A DNA stretch of 64,000 nucleotides, from contig OY101116.1 in the NCBI GenBank assembly GCA_956465555.1, forward strand, positions 1,674,001-1,738,000, in the 5' to 3' direction. How positions within the stretch are numbered: position 1 is the stretch's first letter; each line of letters opens with the position of its first letter. Both the position numbers and the translations under genes were made by a program. Positions 36,899-47,784 of this stretch are shown here, piece after piece. The notes under the pieces were generated by a model that worked only from the letters and a program-made list of their open reading frames with translations, made no database searches and had not been told where the DNA came from. This DNA comes from Nitzschia sp. pyKryTriq1 (Eukaryota; Bacillariophyta; Bacillariophyceae; Bacillariales; Bacillariaceae).

Positions 36899-37948
36899 AT
36901 GAGCACGGAACAGCTGATCCTAGCAATGGCGTCCATCACCGACGTTATCTCCTTGCTGCCCACGCGTCGGTGTGAAGTATCCGAACGACCAGGCTCTGTG
37001 GAAGAGCAGGATCGATTTGCAGAGCTCATCAGCTCTTGTTGGACTGACCTTGGTCCTTCGAATCGCTACTTCAAAGCATTGGTGCGATCGTACGTTGCCG
37101 AGCTTGAAAAGGCAGGCGCCACCATGGAATCCGACAAATTGATGGACCTCGTTATTCGCATCAGTTTAGACAAGGAAAAGGCACCAACTCCCGAAGAATC
37201 TTGCTACTTATCTTTTCAATTACAACCATTCGATGATGACGACACAGATGATCGACCGCTTTTAAAAATTCAAGTTTACCCCTACCACAACGACGTTGCT
37301 CTTCGACTGTGGGAGGCTGGTGCGACGCTGGCGGAATACTTTCTTCAATACCCGACACTCGTCCAAGGAAAGCGTGTCATTGAACTTGGAGCTGGAGTGG
37401 GGTTGACTGGCCTAGCCATTGCAGGATGCTGTGGTGTTCAAGATGTATTCCTCACTGACTTTACTGAAGTGTGCCGAGTGAATATGGCCCACAACATTGC
37501 GATCAATGAAAAATGGCTAAACAAGAAATCTCGAGTTATCTCGCATGGATACCTTGAATGGTCGTCTTTTGCCGCAGGAGCACAAAGCGATTCTAACAAT
37601 CTGCTAGCTACAGCCGAAATCGACAAGCAGTCTTTGGATGCATTCAACGATGCCGATGTTTTGCTGGCTGCCGATGTATGTTACGATGTTGGGGTGCTGA
37701 AAGACCTTGTCACCATCGTGCTTCGTTTTCTTCAAAGGTCCCCAAAGACGAAACAAGCAATTTTCGGTATGACACGGCGCAACATGCATACGTTTAACAC
37801 TTTTTTGGGGCTACTTGCGGAAGAGGGGATTGCTTATGACTGGATATGGGAGTGGGACAGTCGTCCCAATCTACCGATACTGTTTCCATGTAATTTTATT
37901 CAAGAGCGCTCGGACGTTCGAATTGCCTCGTTGACAATGGACCAATAG
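36899..37948 (+). CDS. FAM86/EEF2KMT-like protein methyltransferase
   Basis: One exon encodes 349 residues. The C-terminal half is a class I SAM-dependent methyltransferase: motif I VIELGAGVGLTG at about 160, an acidic LTDF at strand 2, and LLAADVCYD after strand 4, the equivalent of the DxxY motif of seven-beta-strand lysine methyltransferases (METTL21/FAM86 type). The N-terminal helical portion fits the FAM86 domain. Human EEF2KMT methylates elongation factor 2, and the same substrate is plausible here but not shown. Two 26 bp direct repeats follow the stop codon. Confidence 0.75.
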   Translation: MSTEQLILAMASITDVISLLPTRRCEVSERPGSVEEQDRFAELISSCWTDLGPSNRYFKALVRSYVAELEKAGATMESDKLMDLVIRISLDKEKAPTPEESCYLSFQLQPFDDDDTDDRPLLKIQVYPYHNDVALRLWEAGATLAEYFLQYPTLVQGKRVIELGAGVGLTGLAIAGCCGVQDVFLTDFTEVCRVNMAHNIAINEKWLNKKSRVISHGYLEWSSFAAGAQSDSNNLLATAEIDKQSLDAFNDADVLLAADVCYDVGVLKDLVTIVLRFLQRSPKTKQAIFGMTRRNMHTFNTFLGLLAEEGIAYDWIWEWDSRPNLPILFPCNFIQERSDVRIASLTMDQ

Positions 37949-39201
37949 ACTCGGGTGGGACCAGTATACTCGGGTGGGAAGAAAGGACGTTCCTAGCGGG
38001 TGGGACGAAAGGACGTTCCTAGCAGAGAACCGCATATTTTGGTTGATGAGTAGATCCAACTGAAATTCGTCAACGGAAGGTCGAGGGCCTGCTTCAAGTT
38101 ATGATGGGCTCGTTGGCGTCAATGTGCTTCTTGACTATTAGTGTAGCATGTTTATGTCCTTCGGTTACCCCTTGTTTTATCTATGGATAATGATCATTGA
38201 TCATTGTTGTGGTCCTAGCTTTCACTGATCATGATGTCAATCTCTGGATTGTCCGGCGTGGCTATTGTCGTTCCGGCGCAAGTGAGATTCATTGCTCTCG
38301 AGCGTCAAGGTAGCAGCTAGTGCTGCTTGACAATGTAGTCTACTAGTAGAACAACCAGCGATGGAATTAGCGAGTTTGTTCACACGCTGGCAATACTACT
38401 ACTCCTGTAGACTTTCTAAAATGCTTTCTTTTGCATCTTCTAAATCGTCCATTCAACTTGGCAGGTTGGAGAAGCTCGACGACTCTCTAGTAGTCTACTA
38501 CAATACTCGACTACTACTAGCTAGAAAGTAGAGAGAGAGAGAGAGAGAGTACAGTACAGTATAGTATAGTACAGTACAGTACAGTACTACTCCCCATTAG
38601 ATTTAATGCTAGTCTAATCAGTACTTCTTGCATCAACCATGGTTCAATATTTCAATCTACAGCGTGAGAGGCAAACGGTGGGAAGGGGATCAATTCTTCC
38701 AGTCCTTTTGCATCAAAGTTGAAAGGTTGACTTGTGAGAGATACTTTCTTTCCTTGGGTAAGACTTGGCTGTGCCGGTCTGTTGCTGTGTCTCTTTCTTG
38801 ACTTTCACGGCTGAATCCGCTACCGTACGCTCTACTAGTAGAGTAGACGAGAAGTAGCAGTCGGTAGTACGACTGACTCCTCAGTCCTCTTCAAACGTGA
38901 CTGCCCGCTGGATCACGCGTATTATCGCGCATTTTGGGGCTGTCGGCTGTCGGTCCTAAAAAACAACTGCATCCTTCGTCGTACGCTTCTCTTACTACCG
39001 TGTAGACGACTCTACACCAGGTAGTCGTCGCGCACGGTAGAAGTGGTGTACTCGTAGAGAGGAACGACGAGGATAGTCCTGTACGAGGTACGAGAAGTCA
39101 TCTGTTATTCCAAACGGTCCGACGTCTCTTTGCTTCTGATCTGTGATGCGACGACGCCTCCAGCGGATACATAGATCTTGAAATCAAAGGCTATCAGAGC
39201 C
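37949..39201. other. Intergenic region with short tandem repeats
   Basis: No gene is supported. Two perfect-unit direct repeats CGGGTGGGA[A/C]GAAAGGACGTTCCTAG lie at 37971-37996 and 37997-38022. A (GA)n run is at about 38530-38548 and an AGTACAGTACAGTATAGTAT block at about 38549-38590. GTAC palindromes are sparse. The remainder looks like unique non-coding sequence. Confidence 0.6.
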
Positions 39202-40861
39202 ATGGTTTCTCGTTTACCTTCTTTGGAAAACGGTACCAATCTCGGTGGTGACCGAGGATGCATGGCAGGCCCCTTCTGTGGTGATGGAGACGAAGTGATG
39301 GGAGTGTCATACGGATCCAACCCATACGGTGACGACAATGAGAATGTCGATGTTCTAGCGCAGGAACTTAACATGATTTCTATCAAAGAGCGAGAGGCGG
39401 TGTACGACGAGATTCACGGAGTTGCTGGCTCGTCTGCCGAAAACCCAGATAACTTGGAAGAAATAACCGTAAATCTAGAAAAGGAAATCCAAAAGATAAA
39501 GAACAAGAGCGCCTATGATCGGGCTCTCTTTCTCTCTCCACGCTACGTCAATGACCCAGCCTTTCGGCTGATGTTCCTGAGGTCAACGCGATTCGATCCG
39601 GTAAAAGCAGCTGCAAAGATGGTGGCCTTTTTCGAGTGCAAGCTAGAATTATTTGGGATGGAGAAACTTGTGAAGAGAATAACCTTGCAAGACTTGGATG
39701 AAGATGATCTTGCCGAGTTGACAAGTGGCTCGTTTCAATTCTTGCCGTTTCGAGATCAGAGCAACAGGGCGCTATGCATGGTGACACCTAGTCGCGCTCT
39801 CTACAAGACATGGCAAAGTACGATGCGAGCAGTCTATTATGCCATAATGACCCAACTCGAAAATGAAGACTCCCAACTTCACGGATTCGTCAACATTTGG
39901 TATTGTTTGGATACTGGAAGCAGCAAGAACCAGCGCGATTTCTTCGCTATCGGGTCCAAGTTGCGACTGGTCGATGAAGAGACGTAAGTCTCCTTTGCCT
40001 TGCTTGTGCCTGATCAGACAGACTAGTAGTTCGCCAAAAGAATTCTCACCTTTTCCTTTTGATTTCAGATTACCCTACCGCAATGTTGCTGTTCACTACT
40101 GTTACAACAGCCCAGTTATCAGGCCAGCCATCCGTCTGCTGGCACTGGTTGCTTCGAAACAAACCCGACTTCGCTTTCGGACTCATTACGGGTCTGCAGT
40201 TGAATGTAGATACGCGCTCTCGGCCTTTGGAATTCCGACAAACCTCCTCCCCATTGATAGTCATGGTATATTTACAAACCAGTATATGGACAACTTCCTG
40301 CGAGAACGAATGCGAATTGAGGAGGGATATAGGAGGGAATGCGAAGGTAGGATTGACTATCCGTCTATGTGCGACATCGTTCTGGGACGAGGCAAACCGT
40401 ACCAAGAGTTTCCTGGAAACCTCTTGTTCAATCAAATTATCGATAAAAGAAGAGATGTGTATCATTCGGTAGACCGATTTCAGAAGACATGTATATCTAT
40501 TGAGGTCGCAAAACAACTTGAAGAAGCTGGCATGAGATTCTTGACACGCGACAAAGAAACTGGAGGGTGGGTGAAAGCGGCCGACAATGTAGTTCGAGAG
40601 AAAATCTGCGGTGGTTTCCGCATAAAGAAGCGCCATGACGTCTCGCCAGGCCTCGCTCCAATCATCCCTGATCACGATATTCTTTCCATGATGGGCAACG
40701 ATTCCACTGGCACCGACACCTCTGCTAGTATGCCACCAGCAGATCAACCGAGCAACGACGAGGAACCTTATTCAAATGCGCGCCGTGTCTTTGAAGATCT
40801 CTTTGATTTCGAAGGGCACCGGAACAAACGACAAAAACAGGAGACTTTGCATTTGGAATAA
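39202..40861 (+). CDS. CRAL-TRIO-like plus DUF6824-like two-domain protein
   Basis: Exon 1 is 39202-39983 and exon 2 is 40069-40861; the intron begins GTAAGT and ends TTTCAG. The start is the ATG in a GCCATGG context (MVSRLPSLENG), giving 524 residues. An acidic N-terminus precedes RALFLSPRYVNDPAFRLMFLRSTRFDPVKAAAKM, the CRAL-TRIO N-terminal helix type, and the lipid-binding region with GFVNIWYCLD. From about residue 363 the second part reads DIVLGRGKPYQEFPGN, KRRDVYHSV and WVKAADNVVREKICGGFR, the DUF6824 pattern common in diatoms. CRAL-TRIO domains bind lipophilic ligands such as phosphoinositides. The meaning of the second domain is unknown. The last residues (RNKRQKQ) form a basic stretch. 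Confidence 0.78.
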
Positions 40862-42156
40862 TCGAGTTGGCTTTTGGTCACCCCCAACGAAGAAGGCTAT
40901 TCGAAGAAGAACATCGAAACCCCTACCGGTAGTCTTACATAATGATCGTGTCCGTGGTCGCTGCTATTTTGAAGACCCCACTGTCTTATGTATCTCCTCT
41001 AGGTAGTAGTACTCACTCTACAGTAGAAGCTAGAGCCGTGTGGAATAGTCCTAAGCGAGGAGATAATGGGTAAAATGAGCCGTCAGACTCCTACATATCT
41101 ACACTACATCCTCAATGGTTCCGAAATATAGTCGAACTACTGTAGTGCGATATTCTCAGGTGTAATAGCACTACTAGAGTAGGCTACGAGAAAAATAGGT
41201 GGATGATCCTTCGAAGCAGAAGTAGTAGCAGGCATACATAATCATCCTTCTTTTCTCCCGTTCTCGAGCTAGATGCCACTACTAGGATGACAATCTGAAT
41301 GAAGACTCTACTACTAGTAGAGAGACCAAATGACTACTAGTATAAGACGAAACGTCTCTAGTAGTAATAGTACAGTAGAAAGATGCTCTAGCTACTAGAG
41401 TTGAGTCTCGATACCAGTACTGGAATCTCGCTCGTTGACGATCGATAGATAGATAGTAAAAAAATCGATAGATTAGGTCTAGATTAGGTCTAGATTAGAT
41501 TAGATTAGATTAGATTAGATTAGATTAGATGGGATTGATAAGATCGATGTGTAGTATGGTATAGTAACTGGTGAAGTACAACATGGGGACTACTGGTACT
41601 CGTACGCGAGGAGCCGGAGGAGGAGTCAGTCGTCTACGCAGAGCGTCTTGGTACTTTTTTCCCGTTGTACTGCACTGTACGAGTACACCAGAGAGCGCGG
41701 GGCAGGGAGGGGCCGTATGTCTACGGGGGGCGGGGCGGCACACCCCCACCTGGTACCAGTTCATACATACAGTACATACACATACATACCGGTATCGACA
41801 GGGGGGGGGGGGGGGGTACAGACCCATTGTTTGTACTGGTAGCGCGAGGCGAGGTTATTTCCACATGCGTAGAATTCAACGCAAAATTTTGTACCACTTG
41901 GACGAAGTTGTCGCCCTCTCCATTTACTAACTTCATAACCTATTGTTCTGGCCGGCGATCGGTCCACCTGCCTACGATTTCGCGGTTGCCATGCCATGGC
42001 CGCGCATGCAGCGGTGGATAAACCGATGCCGGTTTGTACCGATACCGGTAGCGTTGCTTTGTTGTTCCTGACCTTGTTGCTGCTGGTGCCGCCGCCGCCG
42101 CCGCCGTAACATCATCCGTATTGCTAGTTTATTTGGCTACTAGAGATTATATCAAA
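40862..42156. promoter_or_regulatory. Intergenic region 5' of eS17 with simple repeats
   Basis: No gene is supported in 1.3 kb. It contains TAGAT pentamers at about 41490-41530, a run of 16 G at 41801-41816 and (CGC)n at about 42092-42107. GTACCGATACCGGTAGCG lies near 42036, just upstream of the gene. Several CTACTAG-type short motifs recur between 41000 and 41400. Confidence 0.45.
41801..41816 (+). repeat. Homopolymer of 16 G
   Basis: A run of 16 guanines, preceded by CGACA and followed by TACAGACC. It is a potential intramolecular G-quadruplex or simply a length-variable homopolymer, and is also a likely sequencing trouble spot. Confidence 0.9.
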
Positions 42157-42741
42157 ATGGTGCGGACAATGATGATGTTTGTAGTTGTTTGTGAATGACT
42201 GGGAGGCTGTAGAATGCATTGGAATTGGACTGTGGCGTCTGCTTTTTCCGAGAACCGCTCGGCGATGGTGGATGAGTGTTGCCGTTGTTGATGCAGTACT
42301 CGTGCGGGGGCTATGAACGAATTTGGAGACTTTCATCACTCACATATTTCTTGTTTCTCTTCGTTACAGGGTGTCCGTACCAAGACCGTAAAGAAGAGTG
42401 CCCGCACTATTGTGGAGAAGTACTACACTCGCCTCACTGTCGACTTCCACACCAACAAGCGTATCGTCGACGATGTCGCTATTTTGCCATCAAAGCGCAT
42501 GCGCAACAAGATCGCCGGTTACACAACTCACTTGATGCGCCGAATTGCAAAGGGACCCGTCCGAGGTATCTCTTTGAAGCTTCAAGAAGAAGAGCGTGAA
42601 CGCCGATTGGACTTTGTGCCTGAGGTTTCCGCTTTGGAGCAAGAAACCATCCAAATTGACCCCGATACGCGAGACTTGTTGGAATCTCTAGGCTTTGGCA
42701 GTCTCAATGGAGTTTCTGTCAACCAAGCACACCGTGATTAA
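42157..42741 (+). CDS. RPS17: 40S ribosomal protein eS17
   Basis: The main exon (42370-42741) begins after TTACAG and reads [23 protein letters not shown]..., which is the N-terminus of eS17 lacking only its Met. The most economical first exon is the single codon ATG at 42157-42159 (AAAATGG context) followed by a 210 bp intron, giving MGVRTK. The intron donor would be GTGCGG, a weak site, so another ATG nearby could be used. With that start the protein has 124 residues including the conserved [20 protein letters not shown] and MRRI motifs. eS17 is part of the small subunit. Confidence 0.88.
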
Positions 42742-42974
42742 ACGTAGGGAGTATTGAAAAAATCATATCGTTTACTTTTCGCGTCTATTCTGTTTCAAGT
42801 GTTTGTGGCCCGCTGTGCTTTCTTGCGGAAGAATGTATGCGAGAACACTACTAGCTAGGAGACCGATATTTGTGTCTATCTATGAATGGAATGACTCCCG
42901 TTAGAATCGGATTAGGCGCGGACCCCCATCCAGAAGTACAATCTAATCCCAAAATCTAGTATGTTCTAGAGTAG
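42742..42974. other. Convergent 3' gap between eS17 and PIG-B-like genes
   Basis: 233 bp, no gene or palindrome cluster seen. Confidence 0.6.
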
Positions 42975-44907
42975 TTAGTATCTTGGATTGATTTGGCTGT
43001 TTTCGAAGAGAACGAATTCGTCAAGACTCAGCACTAGGGAACCATCCAGAAAACTGAGCCTAGAAAACGAATCATTGGCAAATGCGTCGGAGCCGAGTGT
43101 GTACTTATTCGCAACTCGTACTCCGTTGATTCCATTCACAAACCTTCCTACTTCCTTCATCCCCATTGTCGCAATTCTAGATTGCATTGTAGGCATGTCG
43201 CCTGAATGCGCCACTAGAAAATCTGGATAGAAAATTCTCAAGTCGGATACACACGTTCCTTCTTCAAAGTCAGAGCAATGAAAGTACGTATCTTCCATAA
43301 ACTTGCCTGGATCTCGAGCAAATAGGTCGCTTTCACATTCTAATTTCGGGTCCGCCCGGCAGGATGGGCTGCAGTCTAGTGCCCATGGCTCGAATTTGAT
43401 GGGCGGGCTATGCAAATGACTCAGGAGTGGAGTTGAATGACACCCCATCAAATAGTGTATCGAATAGGTCTGAGGCTCGTGCTTGACAAGCTCAACAATG
43501 CGGCGATTGACTTCAATGGGCGCACGTTGATGAAGTAGGCCCAAATATACGACAGCCGCCAGATTGGTCATGGCACCAAGTGCTAGAAGTTTCTTTCTCG
43601 ACGCAGATGCTCCCACAAAGACTTGCACTCGCTCTCCACACAACAGACAAAATAGAGGCAAGATCGGCAAGAGGAATCGAAATTCTTTGTGCTCTGAAAA
43701 GGAATGTGACAAAATATAGCAGCAGCAAATCAGCCATAGATTTCGACGAGCCCTTGACCATGCTCTCCAACGGACTAGATCCCAGATCAAGAAGGGGGAT
43801 AGCATGCCCGATATCGCTGGTATCCCTGCGGTCAAGTACCAATGGAAAGGATGCGTTCCATACAGGCGTCCATTTCCTGTGTTCGTTGTAATATGGTGAG
43901 CGGAAGCAGCATAATCTACGATTGCCGATCGTTAAGGGGCCTACCTTGTAATACATTGAAGTCAATGTTGCCGAGTACTGGGAACACGGTGAATCCATAC
44001 ATGTGACGATCCAGAGCCAAAGTTGCAGCGATTCCCACAATTCCATACACCGCACAAATAAAGATAAGGTATACAAGCGCTGATAGTGCCGACTTTGAAA
44101 GTTTTTGTAGTGAAAGAAGTATACCCATAGGGACAAACCCGGCGAGTGATGTGAAACGAATGGAACAGCTCAGGCCGCCGATGAAAAAGGCAAGGCATGC
44201 TCGAAGGATGTTGTGAGATGACTTTGAATCCGGGTTGCCCAAGAGTTCCTTCAAGAAGTCGTTGCCACAAGACGAATCAAAGTCAGAAATGTACAGGTGT
44301 ACAACCAGAAGAATAGAAGTGTACCCGCACGTACCGGAGCGACAAGGCATAAAGAAATCATCAATAGGAGCGTTTCTAGAGAGTTGCTGTAGTTGCGAAG
44401 CAAAGCGTAGGCACAGAACCACGACGATAGGACACAATATGTACACCAGCTGCTTGCGGACGTTGAATAATCTTGGTTCTTTGAATTGGACATCACCCAC
44501 CGTGACAGATACCACACTGACCAGTCTGTAGGAGCTGCTACAAGGACGGCATTAAGGAAAACCGGTCCTCTCGCAACGGCCCAGGGGGAATCCAAACCAA
44601 AGAACTTGATCGCATGGTAGAATAGAAGCGTAGGCAGTATAGACGCGTAGGAACGTAGAGGCCCTTTCATTCCGACATCCACAAAATCTGAAATCGAATT
44701 GATGACGGTAGAAGGTGGCTCCCGTTTCCACTCCCAGGTCAAGCCAGGACAGGGCTTTCCGGTCGCCATGAAGACCTGACAGTATGCCGGCTCAAGCTGT
44801 TGCCAGTACTCATCAGGGTCGAACTGCGATTGGATAAAGAAAACATTGATGATTCGAAATGCACAAAAGAGAAAGAAAATGCTCACGCCCTTCATCATCG
44901 TTATCAT
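42975..44907 (-). CDS. GPI mannosyltransferase III-like (PIG-B type, GT22)
   Basis: Three exons: 44335-44907, 43945-44248 and 42975-43876, with an 86 bp and a 68 bp intron (GTACGT and GTAGGC donors). Joining them restores one frame of 592 residues across the usual landmarks: FNPDEYWQ-like QFDPDEYWQQLEPAY with the GT-C acidic motif, LTWEWKREPPS, NYSNSLETLLL, GLSCSIRFTSLAGFVPMG, DRHMYGFTVFP, FNVLQGNGRLYGTHPFHWYL and SEHKEFRFLLPILP. About ten membrane segments are visible. Order and motifs match GT22 enzymes, with HKEFRF closest to PIG-B, the ER enzyme that adds the third mannose to GPI. ALG9/ALG12 relatives are the main alternative. Confidence 0.78.
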
Positions 44908-45405
44908 CAACGAAGCAATTCGAGAGTTTTTTCTAGGCGGGACGATCTATACCATGTACTACTTCCGATTGGACATCTCTGAGGGATGTGAGAGGTTCCT
45001 GGGGTCTGGGGGTCTGGATCTACGGTATGGATAGATGATGTCAGATCGTTTATGTTGCCATCGCCGTCATGAACTGTCATCGCAGTCATCTCATTCATCC
45101 CATTCATCTGTTTTCTGTTTGCCCGTCGTTGCCCGTGGTCCGTGGTCCGTGGGCTGGTGCGCTGCGTGCGATAATGTGCACTTTTGGCTCGCGGTGACCG
45201 AGAAGATAACTGAATCGGATTAATCCAAGAAATCAATAAATAATCATAGAAGGGCGAGCTTTTGGATAAGATACAAATGCACGATCATCTACTTCTCCTC
45301 TACTCTAGTAGAGAGCGAAACAACTGCAATGGAATTACATACAGGTAGTGAAGAAGAAGAAGATTCCAGGGTTCGACTTGCTCGAAAAGCTCAAATTTAC
45401 GTCGG
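44908..45405. other. Intergenic region upstream of PIG-B-like gene
   Basis: About 500 bp between the PIG-B-like start and the 3' end of the small methyltransferase, both on the minus strand. Plus-strand ORFs here are short. No GTAC palindrome cluster is evident. Confidence 0.5.
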
Positions 45406-46175
45406 CTACGACGATGAAGGGGAATTCTTGACTGCCACTCCCACGAAGACATCTCCCTCGTTCGATCCTCCCATATGCACCTTGGTCAAAAACGACGATT
45501 TGGCTTCCAGTCCTCCCATGGCATACATTTTCTTGGCCTTTTCTTCATCAAACCCGTCCGGGCTTTCTTCCGATTTGGGCCAATCGGAATGACAAAAGAG
45601 ACCCGTCTCTGGTTTCATCAGTTCTCCAATGGCCTTCATAGTTCCAGGAAGATCACCACTAGGTATAAAACTCATAACAGATGAAGCCACTACCAAATCA
45701 ACCGAGCCTTTTAATGCCTCCAAATCTTTTCGAATCGTCTCCTCGGCAGAATCGGCACTGGCCAGTGCCACACAATGAGCGCGAACATTGGTATCCCAGC
45801 CAAATGATTGTATCTTTTCTTCCAGCACTCGAACCATGGAAGGCGCGGCATCAATACAGATGAATTGTGACGAAGGAGACTTCCTTCGCAAGGAATCTGT
45901 CAACAGGCCAGTTCCGCACCCAAAATCGACGACGACTCGTTTGGCCGTCGGATCCAACCCAGTCTGCTCCCACAATATTTTAGCAAAGGCATTTCGGTAT
46001 CTTGAAGCTAAATCATCCCATTCTCCTGCCATACTGTACAGTGCATGGAAGGAAGAAAATAATATCGAGGAGTAAGCTCAGCAATCTAAATATAATTAAA
46101 ACCGATAAATGTGAGAACTTACGCATTCCATTCGCTATTGATATCTTCTTGGGTCTTTCTTGCGCAAGAGGACAT
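45406..46175 (-). CDS. Class I SAM-dependent methyltransferase, family unassigned
   Basis: Exon 1 is 46123-46175 (MSSCARKTQEDINSEWNA) and exon 2 is 45406-46033, joined at NA|MAGEWD, giving 226 residues. Motif I is VVDFGCGTGLL at about 52-62, motif II has ICIDAAPSMV, and VDLVVASSVMSFIP represents the strand 4 region. The profile fits UbiE/Coq5-like small-molecule methyltransferases, but the substrate is not shown. No targeting peptide is evident. Its short first exon and the GTAAGT donor are typical of the window. Confidence 0.8.
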
Positions 46176-46774
46176 GATGTTTTTATCTTCTACGAGTAAT
46201 CGAAAGCAGCAATACGTGTACAGATCAAATCATCAATTATGAGCGCTAGCGAGAAGTCTACGCGAGTGCTCTCTAGCTGGTAGTAGAGCGTTGAGAGGAC
46301 TGTGGATGATGATGGGGGGTTGTTATTTGTCATGTGAAGCAAGAAATTAGGATGAGAATAAGCAGCAAGAAAAGCAAAAAGCAAGCGCCATCATCTCAAC
46401 GTCGCACGAACCGAACACAAAAAGATCGCATATCTGTCGAAAATTGTCGGGCGAGCTTTGGCTGCGTACTGTAGCCCTGTACCATCAGGTACCGGTACCC
46501 TACAGGTACAGTACCGGTACTACTTACTGTATTGCAGAGCCCTGTACCGGTGTACCTACCAGGTACAATTACAGTACCTGGTACCTGGTTGGTTCCAGTA
46601 CCGTGTACTTGTACCGGGTACAGGTAGCAGGGATATTCAATCACGAAAGATGATTCATCAATGACGCGATACGGTATGCATATCATACCTGGTACAAGGT
46701 ACGGTAGCATAGTAGACTACCGTAGTAAGAAAAAACCAAAAAGTTATTTTCGTACGTACTCGTAGTCTACTAGT
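46176..46774. promoter_or_regulatory. Divergent promoter region with GTAC palindromes
   Basis: The methyltransferase start lies to the left and the TLC protein start to the right, beyond the 760 bp mobile element. A palindrome block at 46478-46720 has CAGGTACCGGTACCCTACAG, GTACAGTACCGGTACTAC, CAGGTACAATTACAGTACC, ACCTGGTACC and ATACCTGGTACAAGG. No gene is supported. Confidence 0.5.
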
Positions 46775-47534
46775 GGGTGACTCCCGAAATTGTCGTACCC
46801 AGATCCGAGTCTGGGTACGTGCGCACCAGATCTGGGTCCAGTCCGTCAGTCTGTCAGTAGTAGGGAATCTTCCTCTCCATCAGAGGCGAACTTGAGTTCT
46901 CATCCCCCAAAAAACTGTCGAGCCAGTCGAGCCTGACAATCACTTTCCTCGTCACTCGATACCTCTAACTACAGTGTGCACACTCTAGAGTTTCAAAAAC
47001 TGATTCAAATCAAACAGAAGGATAACACTATTAATCTTAGAATGTCAGATAGACTGTGTCAAAAAATATTGGCGCTCTTAGCTCTTTATCCCTTCGTTTT
47101 TGATGTGATAGTAGCAGTGAATCATTTTTCAAATTATTTTATCATGTTACTACCTTGAATTCCATTTATATCCATCAAAATGAATCCATTAAATCTGGGA
47201 AGCGGCGTTATTATTATTCTTAGTGTGGTTGAGATAATGACAATGGTGGTTTATTGTTGGATGTATTCATCTGGTCCGATTATTTCTGATGAATGTATTG
47301 TTTGATGATGATGGGATTTTGTTTTGTGTGTTGTGTGTTGTGTCGTTTGTGTGCGATCTGAACTCCCCCTCGAAAATGCATTCGTACCAAAATATTCCCA
47401 AAATGTAAGATTCCCTTGATCTGGGTCGGCGACCCAGAAACTGGTAGTGGTTCGGGAACCACTACCGGTTTTTGCTGACGTGGCGTACCCAGACCGTACC
47501 AGTCTGGGTACTCTGACAATTTCGGGAGTCACCC
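46775..47534. mobile_element. Non-autonomous DNA-transposon-like element with 20 bp terminal inverted repeats
   Basis: The left end GGGTGACTCCCGAAATTGTC (46775-46794) is the exact reverse complement of the right end (47515-47534). AGT at 46772-46774 and at 47535-47537 fits a 3 bp target duplication. Subterminal inverted repeats GTACCCAGA...TCTGGGTAC (46795-46818) and GTACCCAGA...GTCTGGGTAC (47485-47511) follow inside both ends, and the right flank has further hairpins, CTGGGTCGGCGACCCAG (47421-47437) and a 28 bp arm-loop at 47441-47468 (CTGGTAGTGG...CCACTACCGG). The interior is AT-richer and has no long ORF, so it would need a transposase in trans. The superfamily is not assigned. Confidence 0.72.
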
Positions 47535-47784
47535 AGTATGCGACGTGACGGCGAAGCGATTGTATTCTTCATGGTGATGAATGATGATGAGATAATTTTT
47601 TTTCCCATTCAATCTCTGAACTGTGACAATGACAGCATCAATCGAGCATTGAGAATACGTCTACCAAAACGACAAACAGCTCATATTCATTCACCACAGA
47701 CAGCAAGCCATCGAGGAAATATTGCAAGTACTTGTACTAACAAAGGACAAGCTTACTATCGACCTCAGCCAACACCAACAGCCA

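Noticed and set aside
41490-41530. Telomere-like TAGAT repeats
   Set aside because: The unit is TAGAT and not TTAGGG; it is a short interstitial microsatellite.
45329-45592. Plus-strand 87-residue ORF beginning MELHTGSEEEEDS
   Set aside because: Its second half is antisense to the methyltransferase and no splice or family support exists.
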